Of a DNA stretch of 64,000 nt, positions 12,387 through 24,020 are shown in pieces. The translations under genes were made by a program, and so were the position numbers. Source of the stretch: Molanna angustata. Its lineage: Eukaryota > Arthropoda > Insecta > Trichoptera > Molannidae. Below the pieces are notes generated by a model that was not told the origin of the DNA, made no database searches, and was given only the letters and a program-made list of their open reading frames with translations. The stretch covers positions 31,174,226-31,238,225 of the forward strand of contig OY754969.1 in assembly GCA_963576475.1 (NCBI GenBank). The letters run 5' to 3'. Position 1 is the first letter of the stretch, and each line of letters opens with the position of its first letter.

Positions 12387-12770
12387 GTATTAAAATATAT
12401 CTCAAAGTAGTTTTCTTACACTACGAGTATAATATATACATAAAGAAAGACTATATGCGCTTTCGCGAGACAAAGCTTGTAATATCTTCAAAAGGAATAT
12501 TGTACGCCCTTTTTTCGCCCTTGGAATGATCCTGAATCATTAAACGGCGCTAAATAAATTATTTCTATTATATTATTAAACATAATAATAATACGTATTA
12601 TTTTAGACCCTGTAGATGCTTATTGTATTTATCGTTAGCGCTAATGAATAAACTAATATTAATACCTACTCGTTGTGGAATAATATTGTGTTTTTTTATT
12701 TAAATAAATTTAATTTAATAATCATGAACGTCCCCTGTTATAATGAAAAGATATTTGTATTATTGTTATT
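12387..12770. other. AT-rich spacer
   Basis: No gene or repeat unit seen between the two minisatellites. Confidence 0.35.
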
Positions 12771-13042
12771 CAGATACTTCGTAACATTTATTTGTTATTA
12801 CATTCAGATACTTCGTAACATTTATTTGTTATTACATTCAGATACTTCGTAACATTTATTTGTTATTACATTCAGATACTTCGTAACATTTATTTGTTAT
12901 TACATTCAGATACTTCGTAACATTTATTTGTTATTACATTCAGATACTTCGTAACATTTATTTGTTATTACATTCAGATACTTCGTAACATTTATTTGTT
13001 ATTACATTCAGATACTTCGTAACATTTAAATGTTATTACATT
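12771..13042. repeat. 34-bp satellite, eight near-identical units
   Basis: CAGATACTTCGTAACATTTA recurs every 34 bp at 12771, 12805, 12839, 12873, 12907, 12941, 12975 and 13009. The units appear identical until the last, where TTTATTTG becomes TTTAAATG. Such homogeneity implies recent expansion or conversion. Confidence 0.95.
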
Positions 13043-13214
13043 GAATGGTAGACAAAATGATAGGTACATTTTCAGTCACATCATTTCGAATTATAATCTT
13101 GATAAAATCAGCAAATACGATGTATTTGTGAAAACAACTAAATAGTTATTACATACCAACTGACTATGTTTTTATTTTAAATTTTGCAACTAACACGTAG
13201 GTATTATGTATGTA

Positions 13215-13395
13215 TGTCAAATATTTAACTAGTATGTTGAATATAACTAGTACCTATGTCAAATGTATTATAACTATTAACTAGTATATCAAATGTACTA
13301 AAACTAGTATGTCGAATGTAATATAACTAGTATGTCAAATGTAATATAACTAGTATATCAAATATAATATAACTAGTATGTCAAATATTTAAAGC
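13215..13395. repeat. 23-bp tandem repeat (AACTAGTATGTCAAATGTAATAT type)
   Basis: AACTAGTAT starts at 13279, 13302, 13325, 13348 and 13371, a period of 23 bp, with more diverged units from about 13225. Units differ at a few positions. Confidence 0.88.
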
Positions 13396-14689
13396 GTATT
13401 CAGAAACAAGTTGCCACATTCTGGAGACTTCCCTATGTATGATAGATACTGGTTGAAACATATTTTACAAAGACAAACATCGTACATTTTTTTTATTATA
13501 ACAAAAAAAAAACGTTCTTTTTAATCCTTTGAAAAGAATAATGTACGTTGAAATCGTTGAATTTTTTTGCTCCAATGCAGTGATGTTTCACACAAAATGG
13601 TGACCTGTATGTGACACAATTGTATTTAATTCCAGCGTGGAGTGTGAATTATTGTCACAGAAAACTATGTACACTTTACCAAACTCATTATTTCAAAATA
13701 TATCACTCGGTATATAATTTTTGTTTTTCTCCCACTCTCCCCCGAATCGGAAGCTGCGAGTTTTTGAATAAAAATGCCCTTTTTTATATTATTTTTGGTA
13801 AAGTTTGTGAGCTCCGAGCGCAGGTGTGAAATAATTCCACACAGAAGTAGAATTTTTCATTATGAGATGAAATTTATGTATAGCAAAATTAATTCTTGAA
13901 TTGCCCGTTAGTTATTTTACACATTTTCATACTGTGTCTGCATGATCCTATTAAATTTTGTTAATCGTTTACTTGGAACCTCTTTTTGCTATAGAAGTAT
14001 ATAAAAAAAATTCTAGAAATTAACAGAGCAGAATACCATATAAGATTTATTTTGATATTGAAATACTAATACTATATTATAAAAACTTTTAATGAAAAAA
14101 TAAGATAATACACCGCTTTAGGTAACGAGATTAAAAGATTTTGGCATTCTCGTAAAATAATAATATTACCGTTCATTATTTCAGCCACTGGCATTATTCC
14201 AAAATCGTTAATTCTTAATTTAGAAATAATAGATTTATCGAAAAACTTAATAATAAAATGAATATATGTAGAATCGTTAAAGATTTTTTAAACGTTAATA
14301 TTCGGGAATCAGTAGGGTTGTAAGGTAGTATATAGACCTCCTCAGAGCCTAATCCTTTGATATGTTAAGTATCTGGATGGGTGAACTATTTCCAATTGAA
14401 ATCTTGATGATGCGTTTGTTGCATTTTATTTTGCTCTTTTAAATAATTTACAATTTACGTTATAATAATATGGTGATAAGTGTATAATGGTACCTAATAA
14501 TAATAATTGAGTGTTATTATTTGTAGTGCTTAATTGTTATTAATGTCATTAGTAATCGTTGTAACGTTAGCTGAGGATGGACCCGAAAGAGTTTTTAGTT
14601 TATTTAAGTAAATTAAATGAGAGTACCTGAGTTTTTATATAATCCATACTGTGTAGCCTACTTCATATAAAAATCAATGTATTAATTAC
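13396..14689. other. Spacer with a SINE S1 3' fragment
   Basis: At 13401-13428 on the minus strand, GCCACATTCTGGAGACTT matches the 3' half of SINE S1 without its tRNA-like head. The rest is AT-rich; the 72-codon frame at 13611-13829 has no recognisable feature. Confidence 0.4.
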
Positions 14690-14694
14690 AAATA

Positions 14695-14870
14695 AGGATA
14701 TGTAAGGCTTCTGTGTGGGCGTCCTGGGTTCGATCCCCAGCAGAGGAGAAATTTATTTAAATTCATTTCTCGAGCAAATATAGCTTATACGGGGTGAAAA
14801 CATTGGTTAGTTGTAAGAAATCGCCACTTGCGCAGGGTGCGAGGGAGTGTTAATTATTATTAATATTATT
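14695..14870 (+). mobile_element. tRNA-derived SINE-like fragment, second type
   Basis: CCTGGGTTCGATCCCCAG at about 14730-14747 forms a complete T-arm (CTGGG/CCCAG stem, seven-base loop) and a good B box. The downstream sequence (AGAGGAGAAATTTATTTAAA) is unlike S1. No A box or full cloverleaf is seen upstream, so this is not a functional tRNA gene. Boundaries are approximate. Confidence 0.5.
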
Positions 14871-15719
14871 ATTCAGTCTCTTCGCGGAGTAACCGGCGAT
14901 AATAAACCAAACAATGGAGGAGTTTTCGAGTTGCTTAGTTATTATGTTATTTATGGTGGTAATAATAAAAAAAAATACGAACTATCGAACATGTGTAATC
15001 ACAATATTTTAAACCTGTGTGACTTGTGACTATAAAATTGGGCAGAAAGAGTTTTTTTTATGCTATCATTCATATTTTTTGGTACAACTCCTGTAGATGA
15101 TATTATAATATAGGAACGGTACTTTTGAAACTTTTGTTCCCATTTGGTTTTGATCTGTTCTGTTAGAGGGAGGTATTTTTGATTTTTACTGTATGTTTTT
15201 GTTCTAAATTTGTTGTATTTGGAATAGATATTTCAATTAAATGGGTTTGCTTTGTATTTATCTCAATCAGCGTTATATCGGGTCTATTGTGCAGGTTTGT
15301 TCTATCTGTAATTATATATCTTTTCAAAGTATATGTATGTTGTTTTTTATTGTTGTTATAGATTTACCCAAAAAACATTATACATGTGAAAGTTGCATAA
15401 GTGCATAGCATAATCCTTTAAGATGCTTTAGCAGGCTATACCTATAGTAAATTTTTAAAATTATTTTTCAAAAGATATGTCTTTGAAATAAAAAACAGTT
15501 TATTTGTACATATATATTCTATTGCATGAGTTTTTTGAAATTTGAATTTGTTTAATACTTTTCTTGTTAAATTAGTTTTAGTAAAACCCTTTTTTTATTT
15601 GTTGTGAAAATCTACCGGCTGAGTTTTTTACTTTTATAACATTTTAATCACTATTCTTGCTATTTAAAAAAAAAATTAATTTTACCTTTTCTTCGCGAAA
15701 AATTGTTGTATATCACATA
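14871..15719. other. AT-rich spacer
   Basis: Short T-rich frames (14847-15029, 15179-15361) have the composition of chance frames. Nothing else seen. Confidence 0.35.
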
Positions 15720-15740
15720 TTTTATTTTATTTTATATTGT

Positions 15741-15941
15741 TTATCGGGCAACTAACAGGCACAAATATTAATTTGACACGCACCCAATAACAATTTGCCA
15801 CATTCTGGAGACTTACGATATTAATCGTCTCACAGATCCAGACTGAAAACACAATTAAAAACTGTGTCTCCACCGGGAATCGAACCCGGGACCTTTGGAT
15901 CAGCAGTCAGATACCTAACCAACTGAGCCACGAAGGCCGAC
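15741..15941 (-). mobile_element. tRNA-derived SINE S1, full length
   Basis: Read on the minus strand from 15941: GTCGGCCTTCGTGGCTCAGT (A-box-like), an anticodon-arm-like middle, then CCCGGGTTCGATTCCCGG (T arm and B box), GGAGACACAGTTTTTAATTG, TCAGTCTGGATCTGTGAGAC and AAGTCTCCAGAATGTGGCAA. The 3' end near 15745 is followed by an (AAAAT)n-like tail. The tRNA head has lost cloverleaf pairing at the acceptor stem, so it is a retroposon and not a tRNA gene. It is the best-preserved S1 copy with 49343-49582. Confidence 0.9.
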
Positions 15942-18227
15942 AATATTAGGTGATATACAATATTTTTCGTCTTTCATACATTAGAAGGTAATTTACCGTG
16001 CATTTTTGTGTACATCCGTATACCCAGGGTATACAAGGACATTCACTAGTAGCACAGCCTTATTTAAAAAAAGAACAAGAATTATTTTCTTTGTAGAATC
16101 TATTACAGACTTTATTTTTGAATTCTGCAAATTATTGAGATGGAATAGTTTATTCATTGTATAAAATGTTTTCAAGTGATTTTTTTTCACGTCAAAATGT
16201 TATTTTATATTTAATTAGTACGAATAATGTTTGCCATTTTTATTGCAATCTGTTTTGATGTTTTTCATCTAAGATATTGTTTCAATGCGAACTCTCACAT
16301 TTTAATGATGCAGTCAAAAAAGGTTTTTGTAGTTTATTTCCAAGTCTTTAGGGAATTTCCTTGTGGTTGTCGTTGGTAAATATATTATGTCTTTGTGAAA
16401 GTATCTTCAAAGCAGCTCTCCAGTGAAATGAATATTTTATTTAAAAAATATTTCTCGATAGCTTCAAATAAAAAAAAATATTTTTGTCGCTTTTTGGTTG
16501 TATTTATTTCAATTTAATCAGATAAGTGTATTGATGTTAAATTGAGTTTGTATAAAGTTAAATAGGTATTTCTTTTCTACCGTTTTTCAGATAATTTTCA
16601 ACAGAAAATTGTGTATTATTCGAGTGAACAAAGCAATTTGTTTGATTTAAATTGTTATTTAAATTACACAAAATATACTTCAGTAGGTATGATATTTTTT
16701 TTCTGATTTAGGTACGTAAATCAGCAAACTGACTGACTGAAAATATTTTTCATCATAATTAATAAAATTTTGACCAAGTGAAACTTGTTTTAATATTATT
16801 TGGTGAATATTTACACCCTGAAAACCTTTATGATTTCATAACCAGAATTCCGTTCGTATTTATTTTCATTCAATACTATAAATAAAAAAAAAATTACGTT
16901 GAATATGTTAAGCCATAGAAACTTGAGAAAACAGTATTGTTAGATGTATTTCAAATTAAAGTACACACCTTAATGAGAGAAATATTTTACTTCGTCGTGA
17001 GTTTAAGAGTATTTAAAACCATCAATTCAATATAAAAATATTTTTAAATCGTATTATTTTTATCTCTTGGAGATGGCTATATTTGTATTATCATCTTGTC
17101 AAACAACCATACTTAAAATTATTTGTTACATTAATTAATAAGAATTCAACAATTGCTTATAAAACACTCCTTTGAAAGTCTTTGAATTTAATTATCATGA
17201 GGTTGCTTGGAGAGAAAACAATACAACTTGTGTATTCTCGTTCTTTTCAAAGGTATTGTTCTTTTGCTGCGTTCTGTTATTCTATTTATATATAAAAAAA
17301 AAAACAAACGTTGCATACAAAACAACGAAGCGATGTACACTACTTCTATGTATTGTAATAGACTGCTGTATATACATAGATAGTAGTTGGTTTTTTTTAA
17401 ATATGAATATGGTATAGCAGGGTTGTTAAACGTTCAATACACTTTTGAAATTCTATTTTAAAAATCTATTTACTCAATAATTCATTAATAAAAATTATTA
17501 TTATTCTATATATTGAAATGAAAAGATCTAAAACGATTTTGGAAATTCGTCCCTATTCAAAAGAGTTGCAGGATTGATATACACATTCAAATTTGGATGA
17601 TTGGATTTTAATACAGATTTGTTTTAAATATTATAAGTTATCATCATGTGGTAAATATTTTTAGAAACCCCCAAAACTTCTGAGCAAATTCTCATCTTTA
17701 ATTTTATACAAGATATTGGATGATGCCAAACAGTTTACGTTTAAATCTTCTAAAAAACTGTTATGAATTTTAACACGACGCAACATCACAAATATATATC
17801 AACCTCTTTTTTATTGTATTTCTATAGAAAGGAAAGCTAGGAAAATCAATGGGATGTAGTAATTTATTTGATGATATTTATATACTACTAGCAAAACCCG
17901 GCAGGCGTTGCCATATAAAAATGATGAATAAATGTTATATTTTTTATATTGATTGTTATCTAGAGTCTCTAATTATAATAGTCACATTAGCCCGCTCCGA
18001 CCCCATCAGCTCCCTCAGTCCCCTCGGTACCTTAAGTCCTTTCCGTCCCCTCAGTCCCTTGTTTCCATCAGTCTTTTAGACCCTTTTGTTTAAAATATAT
18101 TTTTTTGTGAAATCGCGAATGTATTGATAATAATTTAATTATAATTATTTAATTTATTAATAATACGTACATTAATAAAAAGTATAAAATAATTAATGGA
18201 ATAATTATTAATACTGAATTCATTAAT
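15942..18227. other. Long AT-rich spacer with a C-rich patch
   Basis: No gene seen in frames 15993-16190, 17172-17417 or 17849-18079. At about 17990-18075 short C-rich words (CCCCTCAGTCCC, CCCCATCAGCTCCCTCAG) recur irregularly, preceded by AAACCCGGCAGGCGTTGCCA. This may be a diverged minisatellite or a transposon end. Confidence 0.4.
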
Positions 18228-19178
18228 CCAACTGTCGATTCGTTCATGAGAATTCAATTCTCTTAATGAATCGACATTATTAAGCCAAGATGCGTGTACG
18301 AAGGAAAATTTTGTATGGTGTAGTGGACTTTTTGCATGCTAATAACACCAACTAGAGGCCTCGCAGCATATATGTTCCCATTCATGGATTTACTCAGAAT
18401 TCGGAGTAGAACATTTCGTGTGTCTGTGTGTGTGTCCCTTATAACTTTTGATCCGCTCAATTAACAGAGCCCAAAATTTCAGAATACATAAACAGTTATA
18501 GGCCTACAAAACTTTTATACTCAGAATTTTGAATTTTTGTTTCAGTCAGGGGTTATCAACTTTTGAAATTTTGGTTTATTTTTCCATATATCTCAGATAA
18601 CATAAAAGCTAGAACGCTGAAAATTGGTATAAACATAGACAAATACAAAATCTCAAATAATTTTTTTTAAAATAATTCCAGAGTTTATCAAACATTTTTT
18701 ATTAAGAAAAATATTTTGTTTATGATAAATTTCTGTGTTTAACTGCCTATATTTCCAAAGTTTTGAAAAATATCGAAAAAAGCCGAAACATCTCAACTAG
18801 ATAATTTAATTTCCTATAAAAAATGTTAAGGTTGTACTAGCATATCTTAAATTTTTTTTAACAATTTTTATAAAAAATTAATTTAGTGACGTCATTGCTT
18901 CATACAATTTGTATGGCAGTAGCCTTCACACAATATCTAAGAAGACTTAATAGTTTGATGCTAATCTCCAAACATACATACATACCATCATGCTGTTTTC
19001 ATATTCTGGGTAGGATCAAAGGACTGACTTCCATACTGTCCTATCTTGACATACATACGAACATGTTTTAAAATTTTCTATAATATGGATATATGGGTTT
19101 ATAGTTTGATTCTTATTTTTCAACTTTACATACTATCGCTATCGACAGTTGGATCTCATGTGTTACATGTAACTAGTT
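18228..19178 (+). mobile_element. R1 repeat family, copy A (about 950 bp)
   Basis: It begins TCCAACTGTCGATT and ends ATCGACAGTTGGATCTCATG, so the ends are inverted copies of TCCAACTGTCGA. Inside the left end is a hairpin (TGTCGATTCGTTCATGAGAA paired with TTCTCTTAATGAATCGACA). Its interior matches copy B (52965-54035) in inverse orientation over almost the whole length, including GGATTTACTCAGAATTCGGA and CATCATGCTGTTTTCATATT. No long frame is present. A non-autonomous DNA element is inferred. The frame at 18886-19071 is a shadow. Confidence 0.85.
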
Positions 19179-19403
19179 TAAATAAATTAATTAATTATAA
19201 TGCAATATATTTCGAAAACCTTCTAGGGCGTGCGCTGAATAAATAAGTTAGTAAGGTATAATAATTGTAAAAATTAAATGATATTACGTGATGACCCTAA
19301 CTGCATGCCATTGTGCCTATATTACAGAATGCACGCGGTCCACCAACAGTTTTGCGGTATTGTTTCAGTAACTTTTTTAATCTCGAGTACAGAGCTGAGG
19401 GAG
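19179..19403. other. Short spacer
   Basis: Nothing recognised; a minus-strand 71-codon frame (19297-19512) runs across the TGGTA repeat and is probably chance. Confidence 0.3.
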
Positions 19404-19431
19404 GATGGTATGGTATGGTATGGTATGGTAT
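19404..19431. repeat. (ATGGT)5 microsatellite
   Basis: The pentamer ATGGT is repeated about five times without interruption. Confidence 0.9.
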
Positions 19432-19874
19432 TGTACAGTACCTATTGAACTGGTCGATTGAACCAAACTCAAAATATTTATGACTCAATATTGCTCCCGT
19501 GACGATTACCAAACCATATCTTTTATTTTGAAACTAATTGGTTTTGCAGGTACAAAATTTAATCAATTCAGTTTTATTTTATTGTATTATATAACCAAGT
19601 ATTTTTAACATTCTCAATGAAGAAATTATTCAGGTAATAATATAATTATTCAACGAAATCTCAACGAACAAAAAATCTTTTATATTAGTCACGTTGATAA
19701 AAACGTATTGAAAGCATAACAACAACCATTGTTTTATTTTCATTTTATTTTATTTTATTCAGAAAACATACAGCATACATAATAATAACAAAAATGATAA
19801 ATACATTTTCATGCCTAAATACATGTTTTCACTTATAAAAAATAAGTAATATCTAAACATTTTTTTTTAACAGA

Positions 19875-20205
19875 TTTTTAATTATCTCAATAGAGACGAA
19901 GTTGGAATATTTATTATAGGAGAACCGGGAAATCAAGGCACCTACAGGGCTTACGACCTGTCATCGGCTGGTTTACGTGATCACTTTATGCGCTTGCGCA
20001 ACGTTCACCAATTATGCCTTTTTAATGAGATCCCTATCAATTCAATTTTGAAAGTTCTATATATTGTAATACTGAAATTATTTTCGCTTGAAAATAAGGA
20101 ATTTTTACTACAGCCATCTATGGGTGAAATTATGAACAACAATCTTTGACTCCCGACAGGGAAAAAAATCCAATGTTTGCGCATATGCAATAATAAAAAT
20201 ATTCG
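19875..20205 (+). mobile_element. M1 foldback-family element
   Basis: It has ATCTCAATAGAGACGAAGTT, GAACCGGGAAATCAAGGCAC, CTGTCATCGGCTGGTTTACG, GCGCAACGTTCACCAATTAT and then the tail GACTCCCGACAGGG followed by one ATGTTTGCGCATATGCAA unit. This is the same order as at 11793-12200, but with one minisatellite unit instead of seven. Confidence 0.85.
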
Positions 20206-20459
20206 ATTTTTTTTTTTTTATTATTTCTTTTTTTCCTCATCATAGGGCGGGTATATTCGAAACACGATGAAAAAAGAAACATCAAATATTACCCCGGCTA
20301 AAAATTTTCAATTTTCATAGCAAAAGTAAAGGGAACAAGAAAACAGTAATAAAAAAACATATTTTAAAATTATTCTGCTACAGTTTTATTGAAGTAAAAC
20401 GTAGATTTACTCAATTGCTTCTGATACTTTTTTATACATAATTAAACGTTAAACATAAC

Positions 20460-20740
20460 AAACTTTTTATGACAAAGATTTTTATTACAATTTTTTAACA
20501 TATCGATAGAGAACCGGGAATTCAAGGTACCTACAGGTACCTTGAATTCCCGGCTTGAATACCAGCCGATAACAGGGCTTTCGACCTGTTATCGGCTTGT
20601 ATACGTAATCGCTTAATTCGTGACAGGTGCCTTGATTATCCGGTTCTCCTTCTATTGAAATGTTAAAAATTTGTCATAAAAACATCGTCGATTCCCGACA
20701 GGGTAAAATCCAATGTTCGCGTATATTGAACATTATGTAA
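20460..20740 (+). mobile_element. M1 foldback-family element, rearranged
   Basis: Left end TTTTTATGACAAAGATTTTT and right end GTTAAAAATTTGTCATAAAA are inverse copies, showing the outer inverted repeat clearly. The interior has GAACCGGGAATTCAAGGTAC directly followed by its own inverse GTACCTTGAATTCCCGG (20515-20553), then more family sequence. The tail has ATTCCCGACAGGG and one GTTCGCGTATATTGAAC unit. Confidence 0.8.
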
Positions 20741-20930
20741 ACATAGGAATACGAAATTTATATTGAATCTTATTTTATAAATAAAATAGACTCTACAGTA
20801 ATATAATTTTCTTACTTTTTTACCTCAAGGTGGGAATTTAATGAATTGGTTAGAGATGTCGCATAGCTGAATTTAATAGAATGGTCAATAAAGTTTCAAA
20901 CTAACATACTTTAATATTAATAAATAAAAG

Positions 20931-21168
20931 AGTATTTTTCAACAATATTTTTATAACGACTGAACGTTTTCGCCAATGTGACTTGGCATTGTCAATCTCC
21001 AAATAAAACTTTTCAAGGTCCAAATGAAACTTTCCAAGGCCCAAATGAAACTTACGTCAAGGTCCAAATAAAACTTTTCCTTTGATGAAGTTTCATTTGG
21101 ACCTTGACAATGCCAAGTCACATTGGCGAAAACGTTCGGTTGTCATAAAAATATTGTGGAAAAATACT
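20931..21168. mobile_element. Foldback MITE with 65-bp inverted ends
   Basis: The left arm begins AGTATTTTTCAACAATATTT and contains ACGTTTTCGCCAATGTGACT; the right arm is its inverse with few differences (about 65 bp). The 110-bp middle holds repeated AAGGTCCAAATGAAACTTT words in both orientations, so much of the element can fold back. It has no coding capacity and no clear target duplication. Confidence 0.85.
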
Positions 21169-21203
21169 TGTTAATTTATTTATTTGAAAATGGATTTCCA
21201 CTC

Positions 21204-21372
21204 TGCCCCCCTAGACAACATGCCATTAAAGCTAAGCGTTATATCGCTAAGCGATAGAAATGTATGAAATTTGTGGCTGTCACGTGTTGTCATAGCGACC
21301 AATTTCATACATTTTCTATCGCTTAGCGATATAACGCTTAGCTTAAATGACACGTTGTCTAGGCCCCCAGAT
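21204..21372. mobile_element. Hairpin MITE, CTAGACAAC family
   Basis: The arms read CTAGACAACATGCCATTAAA then GCTAAGCGTTATATCGCTAA, and the inverse on the other side. The inverted arms are about 60-65 bp around a short centre with GTCACGTG. C-runs sit at both outer edges (left GCCCCCC, right GGCCCCC), so the termini are not simply inverse there. A second, cut-off member begins near 63846. The frames 21180-21419 and 21271-21468 are translations of the two arms, not genes. Confidence 0.85.
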
Positions 21373-21375
21373 AAC

Positions 21376-22261
21376 ACAAAAACTCTAGAATCATTAACAT
21401 ACTTTATCATATATTTCAAAAAAATAATACGATTGCTAGCAGATAGGTACCCACTCTACTTATTTTAACATATAATAAAAAAAATATTCCATCATAACAA
21501 CATTGTTTTGTGAATATTCAGAATTTTTCAATTATATGTTCAAAGGAATTTGATAAAAACGTTATAAAAAAATAAACGCAAAATATAATTTCGTATTCAG
21601 TAATTGAGGATTGACCCGACCCACTTGAAATTATCGTGTCGAGTACGAAACTTAGTATGATATAATGTAAATTGCGAATTTAAAATTATGCAGTCTCCCG
21701 TGATATGAAAATAATGGATTATTTCATATAAAATGACACGACGAGATAATCTCTGGAAATTATACAAAGTGAAACTTTGAGTTTAGTTTATAAGAATAAT
21801 ATTGTGAAGTCGTACCTATTATTTTAGTAAAATTAAGCCTCAGTTAACTTGGTTTTCAGGTTAATATTTCTTCTAAGTATAATGATTTCTCTTTGTGACA
21901 TAGTTTGAGACATGATGCTAAAAATAAGAAGAAAAAAGTCTATTCAAACAAATACATCTTATTCGGATATCTATAAATCCTAGAAAAAAGGCAGATTTTG
22001 GTTAGGATACGAAAATCGCATACTACATTTAAGTGATATTTATTTGCTTAGATATCACTTATTTTAATTCCATTCAAGTTGAGAATTCCTTGCCAAAAAG
22101 CAGTTTCCAATGATCGATAATATTCGAAAAAAATCTTTTAAAATATAAGTTATTTCTATTCTGTCCTTTCAATTCAAAAGTAAATCAAAGTTTCATTAAA
22201 AATTTGGTTTTTGATACTAATTTTATAAATAACGTTTGTTGTAGAATGTTTTATTTTAATT
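21376..22261. other. AT-rich spacer
   Basis: I see no gene, RNA or repeat unit here. Confidence 0.35.
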
Positions 22262-23039
22262 GCATTTATTTTTTTTTTTTTTTTTATTTATTTCTATCCA
22301 AAAATATACAGTATATATGAGATACAAAATATCTTAAGATAATATAAGCTTATTCATACATAATTAACATACAATGTAAATATAAGTTACCTCATTTCAA
22401 TAAATATCAATTTACCACTTCACTGGTGCTTACATAGTTTAAGCCATATCTTTTTGTTTGTATCTTTGTTACTAGCCCCCTCACTAGGCATAGCCTGTGC
22501 TAAGGTGAGCTAGTTTTATGTTATTGTCTATTACGTTGTTTATTTAACGCTACGCATTCAAAACGTATGCATCTTTCCTTCTAAATACAATATTTCATTT
22601 TGAGTCATGCACACACAACCAAAAATTGTGGAAATAAATTATTTGTTTAACTTTTTTTCAATTGTCTATTCTGTTGTTTGTAATAGTGAATTTACATTTT
22701 ATTTGGAAGAATTATTTCCTTAAGGATTTTTTCATCTATTTCATAAACCCATCTTAGTGATAGTTTTTTAAATTCTTTTGCATTACTGATGTTTTTAATA
22801 TTTGAAGGTAAACTATTGAAAAGTTTTGTTGAAAAATATCGTACACTACGTTGTCCAAAAGTTGTTTTAATATATGGTATATTTAAGGTATTTGTTGTAC
22901 TTAATCTAGTGTGTTTATATTGTTGTGAGCTAGTATATTGGTCTTCTCTTTTTAGCTTGTATATTAGCAGATTTTTTGCATATATTTTTGTAATTGTTGG
23001 AACTTTGAATTTAGTAAAAATCTCTTCAGTATTCGTTCG
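22262..23039 (-). pseudogene. CR1/Jockey-type LINE 3' end
   Basis: On the minus strand from 23039 the DNA encodes KFKVPTITKIYAKNLLIYKL, then a TTFGQRSVRYFSTKLFNSLP motif and an EFKKLS ending. This FGQRS...FNSLP block is the usual C-terminus after the RT domain of CR1/Jockey-like elements. A 3' untranslated region follows, ending in an A-rich tail at 22262-22290. Part of this 3' UTR (CACTGGTGCTTACATAGTTT to GTCTATTACGTTGTTTATTT) recurs at 32375-32555. The RT palm is absent. M1 (23040) adjoins the truncated 5' side. Confidence 0.75.
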
Positions 23040-23430
23040 AATAGCATATACGCAAACATTGTTTTTTTTTCCCTGTCGGGAGTCAAATGATATTTTTATA
23101 TACGAATTTTTTCATCATCTCAATAGAGACGAAGTTGGAATATTATAGAAGAACCAGGAACTCAAGGTACGTACATGTCTTATTTTCAGGTGAATTGTTA
23201 CACATTATTCAAATATATAGAATTTTTAAAAATCACATTGAAAAGGGAACTCAATAAGAAGGCATAATTGGTGAAAGTTGCGCAAGCGCATAAAGTGATC
23301 ACGTAAAACAGACGATGACAGGTCGTAAGCCCTATAGGTGCCTTGAGTTCCTGGTTCTTCTATAATATCCCAACTTCGTCTCTATTGAGATGTTAAAAAA
23401 GTTTGTCAATAAAAATAATATTTTTCATGT
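23040..23430 (-). mobile_element. M1 foldback-family element, minus orientation, both arms present
   Basis: It starts with the tail (inverse of ATGTTTGCGTATATGC and GACTCCCGACAGGG), followed by TCATCTCAATAGAGACGAAG, GTTGGAATATTATAGAAGAA and CCAGGAACTCAAGGTAC. The right side, GCCTTGAGTTCCTGGTTCTT to CGTCTCTATTGAGATGTT, is the inverse of that arm over about 60 bp. This copy shows the two-armed structure of the family most clearly. Confidence 0.88.
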
Positions 23431-23553
23431 TTAAGAATTGATATTTGCATTGTTGATTTTTCGTAATTAAAAAAACTAACCTCGAGCATACAATATAGAT
23501 AAGAATTGATAAAATGTATTATTTTTGACTACGTTTCTTTGTAGAATTTGATT

Positions 23554-24008
23554 ATTATTATTAGTTAGGGGTTGGACCCTACGCCCCTGCACTGCGTCCA
23601 TGTTTCATAATATATTGTGCACTTCCCTTTAGGGCTGTCATTTCTACAGCAGTTCGGTTTCTTGGATAAAGTCCCATATTTTGCAAATCGATATACCTCC
23701 CACGTCCTTGGGTCTTAGTATAAAGGCTCCCAGGTGTCTGTGTCTGGATTCCACCAGCGCTGGGCACTCACAGATCAGATGTGAGGCTGTTTTTTCCTAT
23801 TGTAGACACCTCGTACAGTTTGGTTCATCAGCGGTCCCCATTATGTAATGTTGTCTTTTCAGATGACAGTGACCAGTGAATAGACCAGTCATTGCTTTTA
23901 ATAAATTGTTCTCTGCTGATTTAGAAGCTTTCTTGTCATTTTTTTAGAGGGCCTTTCGATGAATTCTTTCCCCTGTCGTTGTCCACAAACTGGCCTTCCA
24001 GAATTCAC
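23554..24008 (-). pseudogene. LINE C-terminal (RNase H-zinc finger region) fragment
   Basis: Minus-strand pieces read LLKAMTGLFTGHCHLKRQHY, then CTRCLQ, a stop, ASHLICECPALVESRHRHLG and AFILRPKD. The GLxTGHCxLK...CxxC...H(x)nC pattern is typical of the C-terminal region of Jockey/R1/Loa-type elements. The 3' tail is (TAA)n-like near 23551-23565. A 9-bp AATTTGATT at 23545-23553 and 24009-24017 may be the target duplication. Stops and frameshifts disable it. Confidence 0.7.
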
Positions 24009-24020
24009 AATTTGATTTGT

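Noticed and set aside
12032..12410. Two overlapping frames with repeated VCVYA / CLRICNYK words
   Set aside because: They are translations of the 31-bp minisatellite in two frames, not a repeat protein.
12771..13042. 34-bp units as recombinase (loxP-length) sites or a CRISPR array
   Set aside because: Units are contiguous without unique spacers and lack inverted half-sites; a plain satellite in a eukaryotic genome.
15741..15941. Functional tRNA gene
   Set aside because: Good A and B boxes, but the acceptor stem does not pair and a long conserved non-tRNA body with an A-rich tail follows; the same unit is dispersed, so it is a SINE.
17990..18079. C-rich repeat as a protein-coding Ser/Pro tract
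   Set aside because: Units are irregular, the frame is short, and there is no start context or homologous motif.
18886..19071. Short frame in R1 copy A as a transposase fragment
   Set aside because: No DDE, zinc-finger or helix motif, and the frame is not kept in copy B.
21180..21468. Two opposed frames containing the same SLSDITLS words
   Set aside because: They are translations of the two arms of a hairpin MITE.
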